7,162 nucleotides of DNA, taken from Acidobacteriota bacterium. GTDB lineage: Bacteria; Acidobacteriota; Terriglobia; Terriglobales; Acidobacteriaceae. Under the pieces are notes generated by a model. The model was given only the letters and a program-made list of their open reading frames with translations, did not search any database and was not told where the DNA came from. The stretch lies in contig QIAS01000139.1 of assembly GCA_003225615.1 (NCBI GenBank), positions 1 to 7,162 of the forward strand. The letters run 5' to 3'. Within the stretch, counting starts at the first letter, position 1, and every line of letters begins with the position of its first letter. Below, piece by piece: positions 1-5,671 of the stretch. A program made the translations under genes and the position numbers.

Positions 1-1
1 C

Positions 2-511
2 GACATACCCGCCAGAGTTGCGCTTCGTAAAGACGTGGTGGACGCCATGCTTCCGGAGTCTCGCGACAGTTATCTCTCGTTGCGCAACAAGGCTGGGAAA
101 GATCCGCGCTGGCTTGAACGCCTGCAGAAGGAAATGCAATGGGAGCGCGCCTTTTACAAAGCCGGTGGCAAGCTGCTGGCGGGCAGCGATCCCACGGGCG
201 TGGGTTTCGTCGTGGGCGGTGACCTGGCAGGATACGGTTTTCAGCACGAACTGGAATTGCTGGTCGAGTCCGGGTTCACTCCGCTAGAAGCCTTGCAAAT
301 AGGAACTGCCACGAATGCGGAGTTCCTTGGACAAGGCGCTCGTATCGGCAGCATCGCGCCGGGTAAGCAGGCAGACCTCGTGGTTATTCAGCGAGACCCT
401 TCAAAAAACATTAGCGACATCGAGAAGGTCGAGACCGTGTTCAAGGATGGCGTGGGATACGATCCCGAGAAGCTGAAGCAGTCGGTGCGTGGAATGGTTG
501 GCCTGCGCTGA
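2..511 (+). CDS. Amidohydrolase family protein, C-terminal part (5' end outside window)
   Basis: This is the last 169 residues of a metal-dependent amidohydrolase of the imidazolonepropionase/prolidase-like branch; the reading frame is open to the left edge. The segment LLAGSDPTG (about residues 58-66 of the fragment) carries the Asp that, in this family, is the last metal and catalytic ligand at the end of the TIM barrel. It is followed by HELELLVESGFTPLEALQIGT (from residue 82), the usual helix after that strand. Next comes the C-terminal composite beta domain signature GSIAPGKQADLVV, and then a VETVFKDGVGYD tail. The metal-binding HxH and the carbamylated-lysine or His ligands would lie upstream of the window. 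Family enzymes hydrolyse cyclic amides or dipeptides; the substrate cannot be told from this part. A GTG at 35 is internal and not the true start. It ends 33 bases from the stop of the convergent receiver gene, with no clear terminator hairpin between. Confidence 0.9.
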   Translation, partial: DIPARVALRKDVVDAMLPESRDSYLSLRNKAGKDPRWLERLQKEMQWERAFYKAGGKLLAGSDPTGVGFVVGGDLAGYGFQHELELLVESGFTPLEALQIGTATNAEFLGQGARIGSIAPGKQADLVVIQRDPSKNISDIEKVETVFKDGVGYDPEKLKQSVRGMVGLR

Positions 512-544
512 CATTCCCCGACAATCGCCGCGACCGTGCTTCAG

Positions 545-934
545 CTATTGTGGATGAGTAAAAAAGTGCTGGTGGCGAAGAACTGCCTCGACTCCGTGCA
601 CGACCTCTCCCACATCGGACTTGGATACCGCGCCGCTGATTCCTGCTTTTTTCGCCTGGTCCATCAATTGGTCGGACAAGTACATGGTATAGAGCAATAT
701 CGGAACCTGGGGCGAAGTCTTGGCGATCTCGTGGGCTGCTTCAAGGCCGTTAGCGCGGGGCATTAGAAAATCTATGACGATAACGTCAGGCTGCAGCTCG
801 CGGTTCTTCTGGATCGCATCACGCCCGTCCACTGCCTCTCCGCATACTTCCCACCCGGGATGATGTTCCAAAAGATGACGCAGGCCCATCCTGACCGGGA
901 GGTGGTCGTCGGCAATCAGAATACGAGTAGTCAT
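545..934 (-). CDS. Single-domain response regulator (NarL/FixJ-type receiver, no output domain)
   Basis: This 129-residue protein is just a CheY-like receiver domain. The acidic pair D9-D10 in LIADDH, the phospho-acceptor D55 in VIVIDFLMPRANG, T83 in LLYTMY and K105 in VSKSD are all present, so it should be phosphorylated by a histidine kinase. The style (ADDHLPVRMGLRHLLEHHPGWEVCGEA) is that of NarL/FixJ regulators, which normally carry a LuxR-type helix-turn-helix after about residue 140. Here the protein stops at 129 and no HTH follows. I chose the ATG at 934 over the in-frame ATG at 976 for two reasons: it begins the fold exactly (MTTRILIADDH), and a GGAGG sits 5 bases upstream, whereas the extra 14 residues resemble untranslated leader. 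No kinase gene is adjacent, so it is an orphan. It could act by protein-protein contact, as a phosphate sink, or within a phosphorelay; the sequence does not decide. Confidence 0.9.
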   Translation of the reverse strand: MTTRILIADDHLPVRMGLRHLLEHHPGWEVCGEAVDGRDAIQKNRELQPDVIVIDFLMPRANGLEAAHEIAKTSPQVPILLYTMYLSDQLMDQAKKAGISGAVSKSDVGEVVHGVEAVLRHQHFFTHPQ

Positions 935-939
935 GATTC

Positions 940-944
940 CCTCC
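940..944 (-). promoter_or_regulatory. Ribosome binding site deciding the receiver-gene start
   Basis: On the minus strand the bases read GGAGG, part of GGAGGGAATC directly before the ATG at 934, with 5 bases between. This near-perfect Shine-Dalgarno match supports the start at 934 rather than the further upstream in-frame ATG at 976. Confidence 0.75.
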
Positions 945-1174
945 GGCGGTACGACGAAATGGGAGCGTGGCGGCATTCATTGGGGCGACACCAGAACGTG
1001 CCCCAGTAGGCCACCGATTACGGCTGAGGAACGACATCATAGAACGGATGCCAAGCCCCCGGTCACAGCATGGGTAGCGTGACACGAATGGTGACAAAAC
1101 GGCAATACAGTGATCGCCCTACCGGCTCAATCCGCTGATCCCCCGCGCACGCTGGGAAAGGGCAGATTTCGAGG

Positions 1175-1254
1175 GAGCAAAAAGTCCAAAAACATAGGGC
1201 CCACAGGAAGCAGCTTCGATCGGGGAAGGTGTTTTGGTCCGGAGAATTTTGCTC
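1175..1254. repeat. Imperfect nested inverted repeat in the gene-poor gap
   Basis: The outer arms are GAGCAAAA (1175-1182) and its exact reverse complement TTTTGCTC (1247-1254). Inside them, CCAAAA (1186-1191) matches TTTTGG (1232-1237), with an unequal internal bulge of 3 versus 9 bases. The enclosed loop of about 40 bases includes GAAGC-A-GCTTC (1207-1217). The transcript could fold into a long stem-loop on either strand. There is no U-tract, so it is not a standard intrinsic terminator. A chance arrangement is possible. Confidence 0.35.
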
Positions 1255-1509
1255 GCGGAATGTGACATTTGCTAAACCCCACTCCCACATCGGCTTGGAG
1301 GAACTGAACGTTCAACAACAAATTGATCTTCAAATCGTGCGCCTCGATTCAGGTACGCGAGTTGCTTTATCTGGGAGTGCGATGAACATTCCGAGTAGTC
1401 GGTGAGAAACTCAAGGTTCCCGCCAGCAGAGGTTGCCCTGGCAAGTGAGTAGAGCTGGGTTTCTTTGGTAATCTGCCGCCACTTGGCTGCAGCGTGCGAT
1501 ATTGGGGCC

Positions 1510-1857
1510 ATGCCCGAGTCGTCGGAAGTGCAGATAGACCGCGCAGCCCGCGTCAAACTTGGCGGAGCGGTGCGCGTGTCGCTGCTGCTGGAAGGTCCGC
1601 GCTGCGTACGCGCCAGATTGCATGAGCTCTCGGTTTCAGGAGGGCTCTTCTATTTGCGGCATGGTCTAGCCGAAGGAGCGCACCTGGAAATGTCATTTCA
1701 TCTGGAATCTGGTATCGTTCGCGCTTCTGGCGAGATGCTCCGCGCGCTATGGGCGACCCGTGGCTGCCTGCAAGCCTTCCGTTTTACCCAACTGGATGAC
1801 CGCGACCGCGAGCGACTTCATGTAGCGGTGCAGGCCCTGCTCGAACCGGAAGTGTGA
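1510..1857 (+). CDS. Small PilZ-like domain protein
   Basis: The 115-residue product has the PilZ layout. An N-terminal DRAARVKLGGAVRVSL stands where PilZ proteins carry the RxxxR motif and first strand. Then comes ARLHELSVSGGLFYL, corresponding to the (D/N)xSxxGG element, followed by beta strands (HLEMSFHLESGIVRASGEMLRAL) and a closing QAFRFTQLDDRDRERLHVAVQALL helix. PilZ domains usually bind cyclic di-GMP in the cytoplasm and steer motility, exopolysaccharide or biofilm output. Here both ligand motifs deviate: the first has RxxR with Asp in place of the leading Arg, and the second has Glu in place of Asp/Asn. Binding is therefore uncertain, and it may be a non-canonical PilZ. I prefer the ATG at 1510 to the TTG at 1465 because the domain begins soon after it; the upstream TTGGGGCC is only a weak ribosome binding site. 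It converges on the ferredoxin gene with 53 bases between. Confidence 0.78.
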   Translation: MPESSEVQIDRAARVKLGGAVRVSLLLEGPRCVRARLHELSVSGGLFYLRHGLAEGAHLEMSFHLESGIVRASGEMLRALWATRGCLQAFRFTQLDDRDRERLHVAVQALLEPEV

Positions 1858-1910
1858 GTTAAAAGTCTTCCAATTCTTCTACCACTAAGTCCTTTCGTTT
1901 TTCTTTGGGG

Positions 1911-2297
1911 TTATTCTTCGGTTGAACCCGGCTTGCGCACGGTCCGGCGGGGCTTGTGCTCGCAGGTGGCAGTATTGATGCAAGCATCCGGCATCAGTAG
2001 CCGTTTCACCGGCACTCCTTCGACGATGTGGGAATCGATAATTTCGTCAACATCCGCCAGCGTCACGCCGCAGTACCAGATTGCATCCGGATAAATCACC
2101 AAGTTGGGGCCGTGCTCGCACTGGTCAAGGCAGCCAGATTGGTTGGCGCGCACTTTTCCCTTCAGCCCTCGTTGCAACAATTTTTCTTTGAAGAGCTTTT
2201 GTAACCTGGCTTCGCCCGTGGGATCGCAGCAGCCACGCGGATGACCTTCCGGCCGTCGATTGCCGCATATGAAAATGTGCCGTTCGAATTTGGCCAC
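1911..2297 (-). CDS. Thioredoxin-like [2Fe-2S] ferredoxin
   Basis: The 128-residue protein belongs to the thioredoxin-fold [2Fe-2S] ferredoxins (the COG3411 / Aquifex Fd-type group, related to the NuoE C-terminal domain). The opening FERHIFICGNRRPEGHPRGCC is characteristic. The four cluster ligands are C11, C24 (C23 adjacent), C56 and C60, spaced as C-x12-C-x31-C-x3-C, the last two in SGCLDQCEHGPNLVIYP. The strand-helix pattern YCGVTLADVDEIIDSHI completes the fold. The tail after about residue 105 is basic and contains two further cysteines (CINTATC) that lie outside the cluster set. It is a soluble electron carrier; its partner is unknown. The start is a GTG; no strong Shine-Dalgarno precedes it, but the family consensus begins at this residue. 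It is transcribed divergently from the DUF5996 gene, 76 bases apart, so the two may share control. Confidence 0.92.
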   Translation of the reverse strand: MAKFERHIFICGNRRPEGHPRGCCDPTGEARLQKLFKEKLLQRGLKGKVRANQSGCLDQCEHGPNLVIYPDAIWYCGVTLADVDEIIDSHIVEGVPVKRLLMPDACINTATCEHKPRRTVRKPGSTEE

Positions 2298-2373
2298 GGA
2301 AATAATGTACAGGAGAACGTGGAGCTTTCGCTGGCTGGTTTCCTTTGACTGAAACGTGGCATACCATTACAAA

Positions 2374-3294
2374 ATGAAGCCCGCCGACCTCGTCCGCAAG
2401 CCCGCTGCCTGGCCCGATCTGCCGCTGGCGGCCTGGAAACCGACCTGCGAAACTCTCCACATGTGGACGCAAATTGTGGGGAAGGTGCGCCTCGCGTTTG
2501 CACCGCCAATGAATCACTGGTGGCAAGTGCCGCTCTACGTCAGCTCACGCGGACTTACCACTTCACCCATTCCTTATAAGAAGGGAATCTTCGAAGTCGA
2601 ATTCGATTTCCTCACTCACGAATTGGTCATTCAGACCAACGATGGAAGAAATAAAAGGCTGCCCCTCCGGCCCCTTTCAGTGGCTGACCTTTATGCGGAA
2701 TTCATGGCCAGCCTGCGCTCGCTCGGCATTGAGGTGAAAATCTGGACCACCCCTGTCGAAATTCCCAACCCTATCCCATTTGAGCGCGACACAGAACATG
2801 CCTCGTACGACCGCGAGTACGTGACGCGTTTTTGGAAAACTCTTGTGCTCTGCGACGAAATCTTCAAGGAGTTTCGCTGCGGCTTTGTCGGGAAGGCCAG
2901 TCCGGTTCACTTTTTCTGGGGAAGCTTCGACCTGGCGGTAACCCGATTCTCGGGGCGTCGCGCGCCCCCACGCCCGGATGCAGATCCCATTACGCGGGAG
3001 GCTTACTCGCATGAAGTCATCAGCGCCGGGTTCTGGCCAGGCAGTGGCGACATTAAAGATGCCGCCTTTTATGCCTACGCCGCGCCAGAGCCGGAAGGCT
3101 TTGGGCAAGCCCAGGTGCGTCCTGCCGGCGGCTTTTATCACCCGCAATTGCGCGAGTTTTTGCTCATGTATGACGACGTGCGCAAAGCTCCTTCGCCCCG
3201 GACAGCGCTCTTGGACTTCCTGCAGAGTACATACGAAGCCGGGGCCAATCTGGGGAAGTGGAATCGCGGCGAACTGGAGAGACCGGCAGCCTGA
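2374..3294 (+). CDS. DUF5996 family protein of unknown function
   Basis: The product is 306 residues from the ATG at 2374. It matches the DUF5996 pattern from end to end: WPDLPLAAWKPTCETLHMWTQIVGKVRL near the N-terminus, then HWWQVPLYVSSRGLTTSPIPY (48-68) and FEVEFDFLTHELVIQTNDG (73-91). A middle region contains FWKTLVLCDEIFKEFR, then VHFFWGSFDLAVTRFSGR (178-195), EVISAGFWPG (214-223) and a C-terminal YHPQLREFLLMYDDVR. There is no signal peptide or membrane helix, so it should be cytoplasmic. The dense conserved Trp, His and Asp residues (HWW, HFFWGSFD, HEVISAGFWPG) suggest a binding or catalytic pocket, but no biochemical role is known to me. An in-frame GTG at 2356 would add six residues; neither start has a good Shine-Dalgarno. 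It stands alone on its strand, divergent from the ferredoxin gene and convergent with the small exported protein. Confidence 0.88.
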   Translation: MKPADLVRKPAAWPDLPLAAWKPTCETLHMWTQIVGKVRLAFAPPMNHWWQVPLYVSSRGLTTSPIPYKKGIFEVEFDFLTHELVIQTNDGRNKRLPLRPLSVADLYAEFMASLRSLGIEVKIWTTPVEIPNPIPFERDTEHASYDREYVTRFWKTLVLCDEIFKEFRCGFVGKASPVHFFWGSFDLAVTRFSGRRAPPRPDADPITREAYSHEVISAGFWPGSGDIKDAAFYAYAAPEPEGFGQAQVRPAGGFYHPQLREFLLMYDDVRKAPSPRTALLDFLQSTYEAGANLGKWNRGELERPAA

Positions 3295-3368
3295 CTGGCA
3301 AGGGATGCAGGCAAAAGGCGCTCGGATGGCAGGCTTGAAATGATCAGGTTAACTATAGGCGGCGAGGG

Positions 3369-3614
3369 TCAATCTTTCAGCTGCACAATCGGTTTATCGC
3401 CCTGGCAAAACGTCGCCACGCGCTTCAATCCGCCTTGCACCTCGGTAACGTACATCACCGGGCCATAGCAGTAGACGGCGTGACCGGTCGCGGTGAAATA
3501 CCACTTTCCGCCTTTGCGTGCACTCCTGGTCACCTGCCCTGCCGGCTTGCGAAGCGGAGGTGCAGCTTGCGGCAGCGGCAGACTCAACAACAAGGCTAGG
3601 GTCAGAGCCTTCAT
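3369..3614 (-). CDS. Small exported protein, function unknown
   Basis: The 81-residue protein opens with a short signal peptide: one Lys, then ALTLALLLSLPLP, with likely cleavage around residues 17-19 (PQAAP). The mature part is about 62 residues, basic, with WYFTATGHAVYCYGPVMYV and a second Cys in ATFCQGD. The two cysteines (C49 and C70) could form one disulfide after export. No family is recognised. Its ATG lies 40 bases after the stop of the one-helix membrane protein on the same strand, so the two are probably co-transcribed. The stretch before the ATG has no clear ribosome binding site. Reality is supported by the clean signal peptide, by the lack of a better frame on the other strand and by the snug spacing. 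Confidence 0.65.
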   Translation of the reverse strand: MKALTLALLLSLPLPQAAPPLRKPAGQVTRSARKGGKWYFTATGHAVYCYGPVMYVTEVQGGLKRVATFCQGDKPIVQLKD

Positions 3615-3654
3615 GGAATTTTAGTCAGCCTACCTTCGAATCTTTACAGCTTCA

Positions 3655-4038
3655 TCAGATGGTAATCAGCGCCCTGCGCTCATCCATCGCGTCAGAAGCC
3701 GGGATTGGCGGCTTCTCGGGAACGAGTTTCGGCATCCTGCGCATATCGTGACTGCTTTTGCTGCGTTTCCTGGGGGACGCGGACGCCGCGGGGCTATGGC
3801 CCTGAGAGCGAGGGTGAGCCTGGTTCTGCTCCCGGACCGCCTTGCCCTTTAGCGCCGACAGTTCATTGCTGTCGGCGAGGATTTGTCTGATCAACGAACG
3901 TTGGGCGGCGATAACGCGGTCTTGCTCTACCACGAGAAAAGTCAGCAATCCATAAGAAATGAGGAACACGACCGTCAGCAGAGGAAGCAAACTGTGCTTC
4001 GGTTTGATTGGGAGATTCGCGTCAGCGATGAGCGTCAA
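3655..4038 (-). CDS. Single-pass membrane protein with coiled coil and basic Pro/Ser-rich tail
   Basis: The 127-residue product has a 16-residue cytosolic N-terminus with three Lys/His charges. One transmembrane helix follows at about 17-37 (LLPLLTVVFLISYGLLTFLVV). Then comes a heptad-like polar helix (EQDRVIAAQRSLIRQILADSNELSALKGKA, about 38-67) and a disordered basic tail rich in Ser, Pro, Arg and Lys (70-115). The layout resembles FtsL/DivIC-like bitopic proteins in form only; there is no sequence basis to call it a divisome protein. The start is a TTG with a weak upstream GGGGTG; no ATG occurs before the membrane helix, and the next upstream sequence is hairpin-rich. It is probably the first gene of a two-gene unit with the small exported protein. 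The exact start is uncertain. Confidence 0.6.
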   Translation of the reverse strand: MTLIADANLPIKPKHSLLPLLTVVFLISYGLLTFLVVEQDRVIAAQRSLIRQILADSNELSALKGKAVREQNQAHPRSQGHSPAASASPRKRSKSSHDMRRMPKLVPEKPPIPASDAMDERRALITI

Positions 4039-4039
4039 G

Positions 4040-4089
4040 AGGCACCCCGGGTTGCCTTACCAGCAGGCAAGCTCAGAATTGCAGCTTGC
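4040..4089 (-). repeat. Series of overlapping, mutually exclusive hairpins in a 5' leader
   Basis: Read on the minus strand towards the TTG start at 4038, three stems follow one another. GCAAGCT pairs with AGCTTGC across a 9-base loop (4067-4089). TTGCC pairs with GGCAA (4052-4056 with 4066-4070). AGGCA pairs with TGCCT (4040-4044 with 4053-4057). Each stem shares bases with the next, so they cannot all form at once. The last one places the only Shine-Dalgarno-like GGGG in its loop. This could be a switching leader or may be chance; there is no U-run for a terminator. Confidence 0.35.
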
Positions 4090-4279
4090 AAGCCAATAAT
4101 GGGAATTGTTGTAAACCGCTGATCCTAAATAGCTTACATCGACCGAGGAAAGCGTCGGGGACAACCGCAGATGCAACCTGCTGCACATAAAGAGTAACCA
4201 ATTGTGTTACGAACGCTTCCCAAAGCTATTGACTTCGCCTCTCCCACCCAGCAAAGCGCGCGCGCCCAACTGAGCCTAC

Positions 4280-5461
4280 CTACTTTCCTCCTAGCAGCAA
4301 CTTGGCAATGGTCTGCAATTGCATGTTGGATGTGCCCTCGTAGATTTTTCCGATCTTGGCGTCGCGCCAGTACTTCTCGACAGGGTAATCCTTGGTGAAA
4401 CCATAGCCACCGTAGATTTCGACGGCCAGAGAGGTGACACGCTCGGCCACCTGGGAGCAGAACAGTTTGGTCATCGCCGCTTCTTTTACGAAGTTTACGC
4501 CGGCATCTTTCATGCGGGCGGCGTTGTAAACCATCAACCGCGCCGCTTCGATTTCGGTTGCCATTTGTGCCAACTGGAACTGCACACCCTGAAAATCGGC
4601 GATCGGTTTGCCAAACTGCTTCCGCTCCTGAGCGTACTTGCAGGCGTACTCCCACGCTCCGCGCGCTACACCGGCCATTTGCGCGCCAATGCCAATGCGG
4701 CCCTCGTTTAGCGTCTCGATGGCAATCTTGTAGCCCTTGCCGGCTTCGCCCAGCACGTTTGATTTGGGAACGCGGCAGTCCTCCAGAATGAGTTCACAAG
4801 TTGAGGAAGCGCGGATGCCCAGCTTGTCTTCTTTCTTGCCTACGGTGAAGCCCGGGAAATCTTTTTCGATAATGAACGCGGTGATGCCTTTGTAACCGGC
4901 GGATGGATCAAGTGTCGCAAAAAGGATGAACAGTCCAGCTTCCTTACCGTTGGTAATCCAGAGCTTGCGCCCATTAAGGACGTAGTCGCCGCCCTTCATT
5001 TCCGCCTTGGTCTGCAGGGCAAAGGCGTCGGATCCAGAACCCGCTTCGCTTAGCGCGTACGCGCCCAAAACTTCAGAAACCATGCGCGGCAGGTAGCGTT
5101 TTTTCTGCTCCTCCGTAGCCCAACGCAGCAAAGCATTGTTGACCAGGGTGTTCTGCACGTCCACGATTACCCCTGCGGATGCGTCCACGCGAGAGAATTC
5201 CTCGACCGCTAAAATCGCATCGAAAAACTTGCCTGCACCGCCTCCGTATTGCTCTGGAACCTCAATGCCCATCAACCCGAGCTGGAAAAATTCATGGATG
5301 AGTCCTTTGTCGAAGACGGCCTTTTCGTCCATTTCTTTGACCAGGGGGCGAATCTTCTCTTCGGCAAAGTGATGAATGTTGTCGCGAAACAGGATTTCGT
5401 CTTCGCTGAAACTGGTGAGCGGAGTAGGACTGGATGGTGCTTGCAGCGTCGTCTCTGGCAT
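4280..5461 (-). CDS. Acyl-CoA dehydrogenase, short/branched-chain type
   Basis: The 393-residue flavoenzyme is full length for the family. It oxidises acyl-CoA to 2-enoyl-CoA using FAD and passes electrons to electron-transferring flavoprotein. The N-terminal helical domain starts near residue 18 (FSEDEILFRDNIHHFAEEKIRPLV). FAD/substrate signature 1 is YALSEAGSGSD (135-145). The middle beta domain includes NGRKLWITNG and GIRASSTCEL. Signature 2 is QFGKPIADFQGVQFQLAQMA (282-301). The catalytic base is E375 in KIYEGTSNMQ, the position used by short- and medium-chain enzymes. Segments such as FFQLGLMGIEVPEQYGG, VDASAGVIVDVQNTL and ETLNEGRIGIGAQM closely resemble mammalian ACADSB, suggesting 2-methylbutyryl/isobutyryl- or short-chain acyl-CoA in branched amino acid or fatty acid breakdown. 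The ATG at 5461 is preceded by GAGG seven bases upstream. It stands alone and divergent from padR. Confidence 0.95.
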   Translation of the reverse strand: MPETTLQAPSSPTPLTSFSEDEILFRDNIHHFAEEKIRPLVKEMDEKAVFDKGLIHEFFQLGLMGIEVPEQYGGGAGKFFDAILAVEEFSRVDASAGVIVDVQNTLVNNALLRWATEEQKKRYLPRMVSEVLGAYALSEAGSGSDAFALQTKAEMKGGDYVLNGRKLWITNGKEAGLFILFATLDPSAGYKGITAFIIEKDFPGFTVGKKEDKLGIRASSTCELILEDCRVPKSNVLGEAGKGYKIAIETLNEGRIGIGAQMAGVARGAWEYACKYAQERKQFGKPIADFQGVQFQLAQMATEIEAARLMVYNAARMKDAGVNFVKEAAMTKLFCSQVAERVTSLAVEIYGGYGFTKDYPVEKYWRDAKIGKIYEGTSNMQLQTIAKLLLGGK

Positions 5462-5631
5462 ATGAGTACCTCAGGACAAGAATGCTAAACGGAGAATTCT
5501 AGCACCGCGAACCGGAACAAGCTGAAAAGCAGAAATCCAGCCGTCCGCTTTCAGGTCGCGTTTGAGTGACCCTGCACTTCGCTCCCAGGGGATCGCCGGG
5601 ACGTGTCCTGGGTTCGATACGTCTTTTCCTG

Positions 5632-5666
5632 TTGACAACATCATACCTTGTAATGCAAGGTATATT
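5632..5666 (+). promoter_or_regulatory. Putative promoter of the PadR-HAAS-CPBP operon
   Basis: A perfect -35-like TTGACA lies at 5632-5637. The best -10-like hexamer is TATATT at 5661-5666, which gives a 23-base spacer, long for a sigma-70 promoter. At the usual 17-base spacing the bases (GCAAGG) are poor. The palindrome at 5643-5663 fills this spacer, as expected for a repressor site. The -10 and the transcription start are uncertain; the transcript leader before the ATG at 5672 would be very short or absent. Confidence 0.45.
5643..5663. promoter_or_regulatory. Palindromic operator, likely for PadR autorepression
   Basis: The site is ATACCTTG-N5-CAAGGTAT, with perfect 8-base arms (5643-5650 and 5656-5663) and an AT-rich 5-base spacer. 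It ends 8 bases before the padR ATG and sits directly after TTGACA. PadR proteins are winged-helix dimers that commonly bind inverted repeats in their own promoters. The symmetry, the position and the adjacent padR gene make this the likely binding site. That PadR binds here is an inference. Confidence 0.72.
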
Positions 5667-5671
5667 TCCGG

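Larger units (their letters stand above)
935..1509. other. Gene-poor gap between receiver gene and PilZ gene
   Basis: About 575 bases lie between the divergent starts of the receiver gene and the PilZ-like gene. Open frames here (for example minus strand 1063-1290, 1127-1333 and 1272-1556) are short and overlap each other. Their translations show Cys/Arg/Pro-rich composition without any recognisable domain, so I do not call genes. Visible structure is limited to a nested inverted repeat at 1175-1254 and three copies of GTGACA (1079, 1091, 1262). The region must hold the promoters of both flanking genes, but no clean -35/-10 pair was found. It could also hold a small RNA or a decayed gene. Confidence 0.5.

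Noticed and set aside
535..766. Plus-strand frame of 76 residues after the amidohydrolase
   Set aside because: It is antisense to the receiver gene, which has all its conserved phosphorylation residues.
1079..1267. Three GTGACA copies as a possible repeat array
   Set aside because: They are six-base words at irregular spacing (12 and 171 bases); too short and irregular for an array or CRISPR.
1063..1556. Several overlapping minus-strand frames of 68-94 residues in the gap
   Set aside because: They have no ribosome binding site of note, no domain or signal peptide and Cys/Arg-rich composition; none stands out as a gene.
2677..3147. A 156-residue open frame on the minus strand
   Set aside because: It is opposite the DUF5996 gene, which explains the region fully; no motif is seen in the antisense frame.
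3289..3311. GCCTG...CAGGC inverted repeat after the DUF5996 stop as a terminator
   Set aside because: A five-base stem with a 13-base loop followed by only a short A-run is too weak to call.
4134..4655. A 173-residue open frame on the minus strand
   Set aside because: It overlaps the 3' end of the acyl-CoA dehydrogenase in another frame; the dehydrogenase reading is full length and has the catalytic Glu there, so this is a shadow.
5584..5612. CCCAGG-N17-CCTGGG inverted repeat between the dehydrogenase and padR genes
   Set aside because: The arms are only six bases with a long loop and no T-run, so it is neither a terminator nor a convincing operator.
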